Shown: one piece after another, positions 1 through 8,386 of the stretch
Numbering within the stretch: the stretch's first letter is position 1
Layout of the letters: every line of letters begins with the position of its first letter
Source: Kumtagia sp963839725
Lineage (GTDB): Bacteria > Pseudomonadota > Alphaproteobacteria > Rhizobiales > Rhizobiaceae
Assembly (NCBI GenBank): GCA_963839725.1
Contig: CAWIWT010000022.1
Span: 1 to 64,000, forward strand
Direction: 5' to 3'
DNA length: 64,000 nt
The notes under the pieces: model-generated
What the model saw: the letters and a program-made list of their open reading frames with translations, nothing else
What the model was told of the DNA's origin: nothing
The model's database searches: none
Position numbers and translations under genes: made by a program

Positions 1-483
1 ATCGAAACCTTCGCCGCGCCGGCCTGGAAGCCGGTCTTCCTTACCGCCCTCGCCTTCACTTTGATCTTCATGTTTCTTGCTCTTGTGCGGCAGGTAGCGC
101 CCGATAAGTTGCCCGAGGCGTTCAATGTGGGAGCTTCCAGGCCCAATCTCGCGGTGCTCCGGCTGGCCAATTTCACCAGCGACTTGATCGTGGTGGTCTG
201 GCTGATCTCTGCGGGCGTTAGGTCCACCTCGCCACTCTGGCGCGCCTGTGGCGAGGTGCTATGGACAGTTTTCACCTGGCGTCCGCTCGTCTTCCTCGGA
301 GAACATTCCCTGCCCGTCTACACTTTCCATGTCTTGGCGGTTTATCTCTTTCTGACTTTTGTCGACTTCAGCATCATGCCGATGATCTGGAAGGAGCTTG
401 TGCCCTTCCTGGGCGCCCTGACGCTATTCCTTCCCGCCTGGATTCACGCCCACTATCTGCGCAGGTCGTGCGAACCGACGTGA
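1..483 (+). CDS. OpgC-like membrane acyltransferase, C-terminal part
   Basis: The frame is open from the first base and stops at 481-483, so only the last 160 residues are present. They form several hydrophobic segments, with a motif of the kind LGEHSLPVYTFH followed by another membrane span. This resembles the C-terminal end of OpgC-type integral membrane proteins, which succinylate periplasmic glucans or acylate other surface polysaccharides. The downstream polysaccharide genes make an acyl-transfer role in envelope or exopolysaccharide decoration plausible. The N-terminal part and start codon lie outside the window. The substrate cannot be read from this fragment, and other multispan acyltransferases are possible. 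Confidence 0.6.
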   Translation: METFAAPAWKPVFLTALAFTLIFMFLALVRQVAPDKLPEAFNVGASRPNLAVLRLANFTSDLIVVVWLISAGVRSTSPLWRACGEVLWTVFTWRPLVFLGEHSLPVYTFHVLAVYLFLTFVDFSIMPMIWKELVPFLGALTLFLPAWIHAHYLRRSCEPT

Positions 484-1001
484 AATGATAGGGAGGTATT
501 GCCCTCTGTCTTCGGCCCCTCGGGTTTCGGCACCGAGCGACTGACTGATAGTGCAAAGCCGGACCATCGCCAACATTGGGGGTATTGGTGCCGGCCCCTC
601 CAGCAAAAGGTCGAACGCCTCAACCAATCGCATCGAACCAACACACATCGGTTCGCCAGTACACCGCGTAAAGGTCTTGGTCCACGATGAACCGGCTGAA
701 CACGCCGTTCAGCATTGCCAAGCGGAGCTAGACGGCAGTTAACTTGTGGCCTCGGACGAAGCCAAGCCCGTGCCGTCAACCTGCCACAGGTCGGTGACGC
801 CTTTTTGTCTCCTTCTGGGCTTTTTCTTCAGCCCACCATGGCTGAACCGATACCTCTTGGAAGACGAATATCATGTGACCAAAACAACATAGCCACGAAG
901 ACTTTAACCACTTGCTAACCATTCACTTCGTGCTAAAATTCAGTTGTGGTAAAAGGTCTTTGTCTATTCTGGGTTAGCGATTTGGCCTTGCGGGTGGTGG
1001 G
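484..1001. other. intergenic region upstream of the WecG-like gene
   Basis: This 518-base gap has no reading frame with family resemblance. The last 120 bases are AT-richer than the surroundings and probably contain the promoter of the glycosyltransferase at 1002. A small stem (816-835, TGGGCT / AGCCCA) is visible but has no proper T tract after it. No other structure was recognised. Confidence 0.4.
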
Positions 1002-1796
1002 ATGAGTTCAACGACAAGCCGCATTGTTACAACCGGACAGGAAAAGCTGTTCTCGAGAAATTCCTTCCTTGGTGCGCCGTTCGATGATTTGAAATTCGAC
1101 GAGGTTCTCGATTTGCTTGAGAGACCCGAGAATGGCGATAAATTTCGCTATGTAGTCACCCCAAACGTTGATCATGTTGTAAGAATAGATCAGTCGAAGC
1201 AGCTTTGGCAGTGTTATGATCGAGCTTGGCTTTCCCTCTGTGACAGCAAGCCCATAGCTATTCTATCCCAGGCTCTATCACTAAACCTGCCTCATGTTAC
1301 GGGGAGTGAGCTGACTGTTGCGCTTTTTAGGTCCGTGATCCGCAACTCCGATCGCATAGCAATTATCGCCGCTAATGAGCAAATCGTCAGCGATATCCGA
1401 AGTGCCTTCCCGCAAATCGTATTCCGGACGCATATACCGCCTTTGAACGTCGCTACGGATATTGACGCGTTCCAGCGATGCGTAGACTTCGCTACTGAAG
1501 GTCAGGATCGGTTCATTTTCATAGCTATAGGGTCACCGCAGTCGGAGAGAATTGCGTTCGAGATTTCTCGCGTTCCTAACTCAAGAGGCGTGGGATTGTG
1601 TATCGGAGCCGCCCTTGAGTTTTTAGTTGGCACAAAGAAGCGGGCGCCACTATGGATGCAGAATGCTGGGCTGGAATGGCTTCACAGGTTGGCTTCGGAA
1701 CCCCGTCGCCTTTGGCGTAGATACGCATACTCAGTGTTGCCTCTTGTTCGCTTGTTCCTCGAGGAAATAAGAACCCGCCGTATGGCACCCGGGTAA
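1002..1796 (+). CDS. WecG/TagA/CpsF family glycosyltransferase
   Basis: The 264-residue protein has the full length of the WecG/TagA/CpsF family (GT26). These peripheral membrane enzymes transfer N-acetylmannosamine or its uronic acid form to a lipid-linked GlcNAc, the second step in making enterobacterial common antigen, teichoic acid linkage units or similar surface polymers. Visible family features are the early VVTPNVDH segment, the DSKP and HVTGSEL motifs in the middle, and FIAIGSPQSE followed by CIGAALEFLVG and a basic GLEWLHRLASEPRRLWRR region near the end. The ATG at 1002 follows a GGTGGTGGG stretch that can serve as a ribosome binding site. The gene is visibly AT-richer than the window average, which suggests horizontal acquisition with the polysaccharide locus. 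The exact sugar is not known. Confidence 0.9.
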   Translation: MSSTTSRIVTTGQEKLFSRNSFLGAPFDDLKFDEVLDLLERPENGDKFRYVVTPNVDHVVRIDQSKQLWQCYDRAWLSLCDSKPIAILSQALSLNLPHVTGSELTVALFRSVIRNSDRIAIIAANEQIVSDIRSAFPQIVFRTHIPPLNVATDIDAFQRCVDFATEGQDRFIFIAIGSPQSERIAFEISRVPNSRGVGLCIGAALEFLVGTKKRAPLWMQNAGLEWLHRLASEPRRLWRRYAYSVLPLVRLFLEEIRTRRMAPG

Positions 1797-1854
1797 GACA
1801 CAACGAACGAAAATTGGTTTCATCGCCTGAAAAGCCGGATTGATGATTTGTTGC

Positions 1855-2085
1855 CTAGGCCTGCATCTGGTCGGCCAGCAGCTTCTTCAGCTTGGCGTTC
1901 TCGTCCTCCAGGGCCTTCAGGCGCTTGGCGTCAGACACGTCCATGCCGCCATACTTCGCCTTCCAGTTATACAGCGTCGCCTCGCTGACCCCGTGCCTGC
2001 GAGCCAGGTCGCCCGCCTTCGCACCCGCGTCGTGCTCGCGCAACACCGCGATGATCTGCTCTTCCGTGAACCGCTTCCGCTTCAT
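1855..2085 (-). pseudogene. IS3-family transposase OrfA, C-terminally truncated
   Basis: The 76 residues begin MKRKRFTEEQIIAVLREH and contain the helix-turn-helix core (DLARRHGVSEATLYNWKAKYGG) and the start of the leucine-zipper segment (LKALEDENAKLKKLLADQM). This is the DNA-binding subunit of IS3-type transposases, normally about 88 residues and joined by programmed frameshifting to OrfB. Here it stops two codons after DQM, where the usual LDNAALKDLL segment should follow. OrfB, which carries the DDE catalytic domain, is missing. The fragment cannot transpose by itself. Confidence 0.85.
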
Positions 2086-2149
2086 CTGTCCGTCCTTCTT
2101 GAAGGCCGGACTCTAATCTCACGTGGAGGAAAATCTCAGTGGCAGGTCA
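1855..2149 (-). mobile_element. IS3-family insertion sequence remnant (orfA end)
   Basis: Only one end of an IS3-family element is present. On the minus strand the sequence begins at 2149 with TGACCTGCC, a typical terminal inverted-repeat start, and runs into an orfA reading frame (2085-1855). The reading frame is cut short, and there is no orfB and no second terminal repeat. The remnant separates the WecG-like gene from the aminotransferase gene, so an insertion followed by deletion reshaped this part of the polysaccharide locus. Confidence 0.75.
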
Positions 2150-2427
2150 GTCAGGCTCAGCTCATCTTGTGGGGGACCATAACCAGTCTCGAAATCGCGC
2201 AGACAACTCGATTTTGCCGAAGCATCCGCACGTGCCGTAAATCATCGAACAGCGTCGCACTTGCAGCACGAATTAACGATTGGTTTACCAAACCAAACCT
2301 ATACTGATTGATCTTTTGATTTCTCCGGCACCTGTGATTCGCAAGTTGGTTGAGATTCTGCACCGCATTTGTTTGAGCCTCACATGCCTTGCCGCACCAT
2401 AGCGGAGTCATTCATGGATCAGGTAAG
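2150..2427. other. intergenic region after the IS3 remnant
   Basis: I see no gene here. It runs from the outer end of the IS3 terminal repeat to the start of a small membrane-protein frame. No second IS end and no clear target duplication were found. Confidence 0.3.
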
Positions 2428-2943
2428 ATGATCGTTGCGCTGTTCTTGGTGCTTTTCGGAATCGCACTCGGATTTCGCGCCCAGGTATTTGTCCTCATAC
2501 CTGCCGGTTTCATCATATCGGTAGCGGAGTTGTCTATTTGGTTCGCGATGGGCGATCTCGCTTGGATCAAGTTCGCCATCTGCTTTGGATATCTCACAGT
2601 ACTCAGCGCGGGCTACATTGTCGGCAGCCTATTAGCCCGTTCCCGAAACAACCAAAACTATCGTCTCGGCTCTAAACGAAATGATGGTCGAGCGGGAGGT
2701 CTGTCGGCGCGCCAGCAATGCTATCACCGTGAAGATCAGCAGCAAAGCCTTTCGTGCCATAATCCACGGCTATTTCCATCCTCAAGAGCGCCCTCCATTT
2801 ACAGTCAGGTAATCCATTTACAGTCATGTAATAAGCTGTATTGCTTCGGGTCGGTCTGTTTGCGAAAGGCAGAGCATGAAGAATACCACGCCGCCTTTGG
2901 CGGTTCCCTTCAATCAACCGGATATCGGGCTTGCGGAACTTGA
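2428..2943 (+). CDS. possible small membrane protein with unnatural C-terminal extension
   Basis: A frame starting at ATG 2428 encodes about 70 strongly hydrophobic residues with two to three membrane spans (around 1-20, 22-42 and 47-68), ending in a basic SLLARSR anchor. From about residue 75 the composition changes to polar, Cys/His/Gln-rich sequence without membrane character, and the frame runs 68 bases into the aminotransferase gene. The first part looks real. The second part looks like noncoding sequence read through after a lost stop or frameshift. No family was recognised. It may be the start of a degraded membrane gene of the polysaccharide locus. Confidence 0.35.
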   Translation: MIVALFLVLFGIALGFRAQVFVLIPAGFIISVAELSIWFAMGDLAWIKFAICFGYLTVLSAGYIVGSLLARSRNNQNYRLGSKRNDGRAGGLSARQQCYHREDQQQSLSCHNPRLFPSSRAPSIYSQVIHLQSCNKLYCFGSVCLRKAEHEEYHAAFGGSLQSTGYRACGT

Positions 2944-4051
2944 CTACCTCGTTGAGAGCCTACGCAGTCGGAAGATTTCCGGCGACGGCCCTTTCACGCA
3001 AAAATGCCATGAGGCGCTCGACGTAATCTACGGCTCGACAACGCTTCTTGTGCATTCGGGTACTGCTGCACTGGAGATGGCGGCGCTGTTAATTGATCTC
3101 CACCCGGGCGACGAAGTGTTAATGCCTTCATATGCATTTACCTCCACCGCAAATGCCGTCGTCCTTCGAGGCGCCGTGCCCGTCTTCGTGGACATTCGGC
3201 TGGACACCTTGAACATCGACGAGCGCAAGATTAAGTCGGCGATCACGGCGCGGACCAAGGCAATCCTGCCCATACACTATGCGGGAGTGGGAGCAGAAAT
3301 GTCCGCGATCAACGCGATCGCGGCTCGTCATGGGCTTTACGTCATCGAAGACGCAGCCCAAGGTTTTGGTGCCACTTATGATGGACAACCGCTCGGCGCG
3401 ATAGGCGATATTGGGTGCTTAAGCTTTCACGAAACCAAGAACGTCACGTCCGGTGAAGGCGGTGCGATCATCATCAAGAGCGCGGATCTGGCCCAGCGAG
3501 CGCGGTATATTCGTGAGAAGGGTACGAACCGCACAAAGTATCTCCGCGGCGACGTGACCAAATACGAGTGGATCGACATCGGTTCCTCGTACCTCCCGAG
3601 CGACCTGGTCGCGGCGATGCTGCTTGCTCAATTGGAACGTGCGAGCGGCATCACCGCAAGACGCCTAGATATCTGGAAGCGATACTATGACACGCTTCTT
3701 CCCCTGACCAACACTGGCCTTGTGCTTCCGGCTATCCCGTCCCACGTCCGGCCGAACGCCCATATTTTCTTTCTGCGCGTCCCCGATCATCGCGGGCAGC
3801 AGAGCCTGTTGCGGCGCTTGCGCGAAAGCGGCATCCAGGCGACCACGCACTACGTGCCGTTGCATTCGACACCCGCCGGACGCCGATTTGGACGCACGGA
3901 AGCCGACTTGTCCAACACGGACCTGGCGGCTTCTACGATGTTGCGATTGCCGCTATATTCCGGCCTTACCGACGACCAAGTCGACTATGCAGCCGAGCGC
4001 ACTTTCGAGTCCGTTCGTGAAGTTATCGAAGGATCCGGCGCGCGGTACTGA
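2876..4051 (+). CDS. wecE: dTDP-4-amino-4,6-dideoxygalactose transaminase (WecE-like)
   Basis: The 391-residue protein belongs to the DegT/DnrJ/EryC1 family of PLP-dependent sugar aminotransferases and matches remembered E. coli WecE nearly block for block. Shared stretches are PFNQPDIG near the start, HSGTAALEMAALLIDL, PGDEVLMPSYAFTSTANA, the cofactor-binding VIEDAAQG, SFHETKN with the Schiff-base lysine, and IREKGTNR followed by DIGSSYLPSDL. WecE converts dTDP-4-keto-6-deoxy-D-glucose to dTDP-4-amino-4,6-dideoxy-D-galactose using glutamate, in the cytoplasm. With a WecG-type transferase just upstream, it probably supplies an amino sugar for a surface polymer. No wecD-like acetyltransferase is visible. 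The ATG at 2876 lies after GAAAGGCAGAGC, an acceptable ribosome binding site. Confidence 0.9.
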   Translation: MKNTTPPLAVPFNQPDIGLAELDYLVESLRSRKISGDGPFTQKCHEALDVIYGSTTLLVHSGTAALEMAALLIDLHPGDEVLMPSYAFTSTANAVVLRGAVPVFVDIRLDTLNIDERKIKSAITARTKAILPIHYAGVGAEMSAINAIAARHGLYVIEDAAQGFGATYDGQPLGAIGDIGCLSFHETKNVTSGEGGAIIIKSADLAQRARYIREKGTNRTKYLRGDVTKYEWIDIGSSYLPSDLVAAMLLAQLERASGITARRLDIWKRYYDTLLPLTNTGLVLPAIPSHVRPNAHIFFLRVPDHRGQQSLLRRLRESGIQATTHYVPLHSTPAGRRFGRTEADLSNTDLAASTMLRLPLYSGLTDDQVDYAAERTFESVREVIEGSGARY

Positions 4052-4077
4052 CCGTCAAATCGGGAGGGTTATTAAGT

Positions 4078-5226
4078 TTACACCTTAGCGGGAAAATCGG
4101 TTCTGGGGACAGCGACCTTTCTCAGGAGATCTTCCCACTCCTTCATTCTTGCCCTTTCGTCAAAGGTTTTGGCCCGGCCGGGCCCAAGCCGACCAAATCG
4201 GTCGCGTTCGGCCGCATCAACCAAAAGCCGGTGCAGTCCTGTCGCCAGGGCGGCCGGATCCTTAGGCGGCACTAACAGGCCGTACTTGCCGTCGGCGAGA
4301 ACTTCCGCCGGCCCCGACGGACAATTGGTGGACACGATCGGCGTCCCGCAAGCAAGTGCCTCGACCAGAACCAGGCCGAAACCTTCGAAAACGGAAGACA
4401 ACGCGAAGATGGTCGCACGCTTAATAAATAGATGCGGGTTGACTTGGAAACCCACGAAATGAACGCTGCCAGCTACGCCCAATAATTCCGCCTGCGCCTT
4501 AAGTTGAGAGAGCAGTTTGCCCTCACCGACAATGACCAGATTGTGGTCGAGACCCTGTCGGATCAGCTGCGCATGTGCATCTATGATGTAGGAATATCCC
4601 TTTTGTTCATCCAGGCGGCCAACCATGACCACTGTGCGTTGTTCGAAAATGGTCTTCAGATGTTCCGGGAGCGCGGCGTCGGCGTTTTCGCGAACCCGTT
4701 CCAGCGGGACACCGTTGTAGATCGTGCTGATGCGATCATTGGGGATTGAAAACAAATCCGCGAAACTGGCAGCCGCGCCCATGGAGCAGGCCACGATATG
4801 ATCGGCAAAGATGTAACTTCTAAGCGAAATTTTTTGTCGCCAGCTCACCATTTCGAGGAACGCTCTCCAATCGATGTGAACCCAAGCCACGACCGGTTTT
4901 CGCGCAATCTTCGCGGCGATCAGACCGCAGAAAGAAGCCCTGCCCTCAAGACCAGCCAAAATGATATCTGAGCTGCGGGCATGCTTTGTCGTCTCCCCGA
5001 TCAGGAAAGGCAAATCGGATCGATTAAACTCACGATTCAGGATTAACTCGACACCCTCGAGATTTTCCGCTTCGGGAAGGAAGGAGCCGATCTTCTCCTG
5101 CACCAGTAATTTGGGTTCAAAGCTTTCTCGATCTAGGGCATGAAAGAGATTTAGAACCGCGCGTTGGCCGCCCGCACCGACCAGGTTTGGCAGCAGGATC
5201 AGGACTCTAATCTTTCGAGGCAGCAT
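4078..5226 (-). CDS. GT4 family glycosyltransferase
   Basis: The 382-residue protein has the two-domain GT-B layout of family GT4, the retaining transferases that use nucleotide sugars. The N-terminal half starts with IRVLILLPNLVGAGGQRAVLNLF, including the glycine-rich acceptor-side loop. The C-terminal half has VGRLDEQKGYSYII, VIVGEGKLL and the E-x7-E motif in SSVFEGFGLVLVEALACGTPIVS, with the two glutamates that hold the donor sugar. It acts on the cytoplasmic face of the membrane during repeat-unit assembly. The gene follows the next GT4 on the same strand with only five bases between them, so the two are co-transcribed. Donor and acceptor are unknown. Confidence 0.88.
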   Translation of the reverse strand: MLPRKIRVLILLPNLVGAGGQRAVLNLFHALDRESFEPKLLVQEKIGSFLPEAENLEGVELILNREFNRSDLPFLIGETTKHARSSDIILAGLEGRASFCGLIAAKIARKPVVAWVHIDWRAFLEMVSWRQKISLRSYIFADHIVACSMGAAASFADLFSIPNDRISTIYNGVPLERVRENADAALPEHLKTIFEQRTVVMVGRLDEQKGYSYIIDAHAQLIRQGLDHNLVIVGEGKLLSQLKAQAELLGVAGSVHFVGFQVNPHLFIKRATIFALSSVFEGFGLVLVEALACGTPIVSTNCPSGPAEVLADGKYGLLVPPKDPAALATGLHRLLVDAAERDRFGRLGPGRAKTFDERARMKEWEDLLRKVAVPRTDFPAKV

Positions 5227-5231
5227 GGGGT

Positions 5232-6584
5232 TCAGCCGAGATTTTCAGAGCGGAGGTAACTTGATGCACCGTCGCTTCCTGTGTGCTTGAACTTGGGAGC
5301 CATCGCGCAAAGACGTTTGGCAAGCTTGGCGGCGCTTGCGCGAGAGTCGAACTTCTCGCTGATCTTGTGACGAGACTGCATGCTTAATCGCATCGCAAAC
5401 GCAGCATCCAGCAAAACAAATTCCAGCGCCGTGGCAAACGTCTCTGGACTTTCCGGAGTTGTGAAGACGCCGGTTTTACCATGGTCGACCAACTCAGAAT
5501 TTCCACCAACATTGGTTACGACTACGGGAGTTTGCATCGCCATAGCTTCCATAACCGCGACGGAAATGCCTTCGTTCAGACTTGCAAGAGCGAAAACGTG
5601 CGCTTCTTGAAGAAAAGCGCGATGTTGATCCTCGCTGATGGCTCCGAGTAGTTTGACAAAAGTCCCGGCTTGGATCTCCTCAATGTGCTGCTCGAGTTCG
5701 CGGCGATAGCCGGTACCCCCCTGCTCGTCCTCTCCAGCAATACTCAGTTCAGCTAATATCCCACGTGAGCGCAGTACCGCGACCGCGTCGACTAAATCTC
5801 TATGCCCCTTGATCTTGTTTAATCGGCCGCAGCTATAAATTCGGCATATGCCGTTCCCGCACCACGGCTCGTAGTCCGTTGTACGTCGCATCACTTCAAG
5901 ATCGACGCCGACGGGGAGAACTTCGACGATCGCCGGAAGCGATCCGGCGAGGCGGTCGAGCACCACTTTGTGAAGAAGATCGGACATCACCACAGCGAAG
6001 CTTGCATAGCGCCACTTGTTGGCCTGATTGAGCCCGTATCCTTCAAGGGTCGGCCCAAGAAGCGAAAGGCTGTAGGTCATGTCGCTCAGCAGAGACGCCA
6101 GCATTGCGATGTTTGCTGCGTCCGCGCATGATTGCACGTGGACGTGGTCAAACTCCTTCCGTATCGCCAATCTTGCGAGCTTGGCCGCCGGAAGCATCAA
6201 CATCAAGAGCCGAGCTCGCCCTTTGGCGGAAAGGTCGCTTTTACCGGTTATTGCCGAAACGCATTTGGCCAGCCGTGCGGGCCCCGCCTTGAACAGGATG
6301 CCGAGCAGACCGAGAAAGTCCTTGGCTTTCAGAGGAGCAAGGTATGTGGTGCGCTTTAGTGCTAGGTCGGCCCAGGTCTGCGACACCACGCTCTCAGGGG
6401 GACGACGGGTTGCTATTAGCTCGCAATCAATACCAGCATCGGAAAGACCCTGCAATTCGCGCCAAAAGAACAAGTGGGTCTGGCCAGGAAACTCCGGCAC
6501 GAGATATCCGACTTTGCAGCGCGCAGTCGCAACCAGAGGCCTGTCACGCCTCCGCCTCAGGTAACGCTGTTCCCCGGCCACCAT
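5232..6584 (-). CDS. GT4 family glycosyltransferase, exopolysaccharide type
   Basis: The 450-residue protein resembles GT4 transferases of exopolysaccharide clusters. After a basic N-terminal tail (about 20 residues, so a start a little downstream is possible) comes VGYLVPEFPGQTHLFFWREL, typical of this subgroup. A central HVHVQSCADAANIA region follows, then SCGRLNKIKGHRDLVDA, and the E-x7-E motif in LASLNEGISVAVMEAMAMQTPVV. The gene is first in a two-gene minus-strand operon with the GT4 at 4078-5226. It is transcribed divergently from the polymerase-like gene at 6815, so the 230-base gap should contain both promoters. The sugar it transfers is not known. Confidence 0.88.
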   Translation of the reverse strand: MVAGEQRYLRRRRDRPLVATARCKVGYLVPEFPGQTHLFFWRELQGLSDAGIDCELIATRRPPESVVSQTWADLALKRTTYLAPLKAKDFLGLLGILFKAGPARLAKCVSAITGKSDLSAKGRARLLMLMLPAAKLARLAIRKEFDHVHVQSCADAANIAMLASLLSDMTYSLSLLGPTLEGYGLNQANKWRYASFAVVMSDLLHKVVLDRLAGSLPAIVEVLPVGVDLEVMRRTTDYEPWCGNGICRIYSCGRLNKIKGHRDLVDAVAVLRSRGILAELSIAGEDEQGGTGYRRELEQHIEEIQAGTFVKLLGAISEDQHRAFLQEAHVFALASLNEGISVAVMEAMAMQTPVVVTNVGGNSELVDHGKTGVFTTPESPETFATALEFVLLDAAFAMRLSMQSRHKISEKFDSRASAAKLAKRLCAMAPKFKHTGSDGASSYLRSENLG

Positions 6585-6814
6585 TCTAACGCCATCACTC
6601 GCTTACCAAGTTGTCTTGATGCCCAATGCCGCAAGGTCAATTGTCGCACCAGCTTGCAACCCGAGATCACGCAGCATAATCACGGATCGTTTGCATTTCA
6701 TTGATATCCTCGAGAATGGGTCGGATCGGATCACCCGGGGCAAGGCTGATACCTAGGTAAGCATGAGTAGCAGCGATCATGGCGCTGATAGACGCCGGAT
6801 ACAGGTGAATTTGG

Positions 6815-8386
6815 ATGCCGAACATCTTCGCATATCTTGTGCTCCTGTTCTGGCCGATTGTCTTGATTGCCATGTTCCGTCGTTTTTCGACGGAGCGTGC
6901 GCTGATCTGGTCAATGCTTGCTGGATACCTTATTCTACCTCCGATTGCAAAATTCGACTTTCCGATGGTTCCTGATTTGGACAAGTTTTCTATACCCAAC
7001 CTGACCTTCTTCGTTATCTGCACGCTCCTGCTTGGACATAGGATATCGGTCCTTCCTGCATCCAAGGTCGGCCGTCTGCTTCCATTGCTCTTCGTCCTGC
7101 TTCTATTGCTCTTCGTCGCCACGCCGATCGCCACTGTGTTTACCAACACCGAGCCCATTCTCTTCGCCGTAGGAGGGCTTCCGGGGTTGCAGGTCTATAA
7201 TTCATTCGCCTCTGCGGCAGGCCAGGTCATTACAATTCTGCCGTTCTTTCTCGCGCGCAAGTTTCTCGCCACGGAGCGGGCGCAGCATGAAATTCTCGTC
7301 GCTCTGGTCGTAGCAGGTCTTGCCTACTCGGTTCCGATGTTACTCGAGGTACGGCTCAGTCCGCAGTTAAACGTGTGGATCTACGGATTCTTCCAGCACG
7401 GTTTTGACCAAATGATGCGTTATGGAGGTTTCCGCCCGATAGTCTTCCTGGAGCATGGACTATGGGTTGCCTTCTTCGCGCTGATGACATTCGCAGCCGC
7501 AGTTGCACTTTGGCGCCTGGAAACCCAGGGGAAGCGATCTCAATATATCTCCGCGTCGCTCTTCCTGGACTTTGTACTTTTTCATCGCTATTTCTTCGTC
7601 GCGCTCTATCTCGGCTTTGTACTTGTTCTTTGTAAGTCCGCCGGCCCATTGATTTACGCGCTCGGTCTGGTACCTCTCATCGTTTTCGCCGGGAACAAGC
7701 TCCAGATCCGCGTTGCCGCATTACTGGCCGTGATTGTCGTTGCCTATCCACTTTTGCGGAACTTGGACATGATACCGGTCAATGAGATTGTGTCGTTGGC
7801 TAGTTCGATCGATCCAGAACGCGCAGCATCGCTTCAATTCCGAATCGACAATGAAGAAATGCTGCTCGCCCACGCAAACGACAAAGCCATGTTCGGTTGG
7901 GGCTCGTGGGGACGTAACCTTATCTATAACTATGCAACCGGGGACAAAGTGTCGACCGTCGATGGGCGCTGGATTATTGTCATCGGACAGAATGGCTGGT
8001 TCGGATACTTGGGCGAATTCGGCCTGTTAGCGCTGCCGCTGCTGTTGCTGGCGCGGCAAGCAGGCAGATTGCCGAAGAACGACTTGTCTCCATATGCAGG
8101 GCCGCTGTCGCTGATTCTTGCAGCTAACATGGTCGACTTGCTCCCTAATGCGACGTTGATTCCGTTTACCTGGCTGCTTGGTGGCGCAATGTTCGGATAC
8201 GCAGAGGCGCTGAAGTCTAGAGGGTCATCCAAACCCGAACTGCATCGTGGCCACGGCTTCGTGCGCACCTCGATACATGGGTCTGTCGGTGTTAAGCCAG
8301 TTCGAAGGGCGCGTGTAACCGATCTGACGTCATCATTTGCCGCCGCACTGTTTGCGCGCAACAGCCTTGTGGAGACCAGGTGTTAA
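6815..8386 (+). CDS. O-antigen polymerase/ligase-like membrane protein
   Basis: The 523-residue protein has about ten to twelve hydrophobic segments from residue 3 to about 480. A large soluble loop lies around residues 330-400 (with GWGSWGRN) and a polar tail follows. This layout fits the Wzy / O-antigen ligase superfamily, which polymerises or transfers lipid-linked glycan on the periplasmic face of the inner membrane. The position within a block of glycosyltransferases supports a role as polymerase of the local exopolysaccharide. Sequence identity within this family is always low, so the call rests on topology and context. Its stop overlaps the GTG start of the next GT4 gene by seven bases, which suggests translational coupling. 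Confidence 0.75.
   Translation: MPNIFAYLVLLFWPIVLIAMFRRFSTERALIWSMLAGYLILPPIAKFDFPMVPDLDKFSIPNLTFFVICTLLLGHRISVLPASKVGRLLPLLFVLLLLLFVATPIATVFTNTEPILFAVGGLPGLQVYNSFASAAGQVITILPFFLARKFLATERAQHEILVALVVAGLAYSVPMLLEVRLSPQLNVWIYGFFQHGFDQMMRYGGFRPIVFLEHGLWVAFFALMTFAAAVALWRLETQGKRSQYISASLFLDFVLFHRYFFVALYLGFVLVLCKSAGPLIYALGLVPLIVFAGNKLQIRVAALLAVIVVAYPLLRNLDMIPVNEIVSLASSIDPERAASLQFRIDNEEMLLAHANDKAMFGWGSWGRNLIYNYATGDKVSTVDGRWIIVIGQNGWFGYLGEFGLLALPLLLLARQAGRLPKNDLSPYAGPLSLILAANMVDLLPNATLIPFTWLLGGAMFGYAEALKSRGSSKPELHRGHGFVRTSIHGSVGVKPVRRARVTDLTSSFAAALFARNSLVETRC

Noticed and set aside
816..835. A hairpin TGGGCT / AGCCCA that could be a terminator
   Set aside because: The stem is only six base pairs with an eight-base loop and no T tract follows. 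The gene it would serve ends more than 300 bases away.
5380..6584. Plus-strand frames opposite the second GT4 gene
   Set aside because: They are short mirror frames of a recognised glycosyltransferase and have no motifs.
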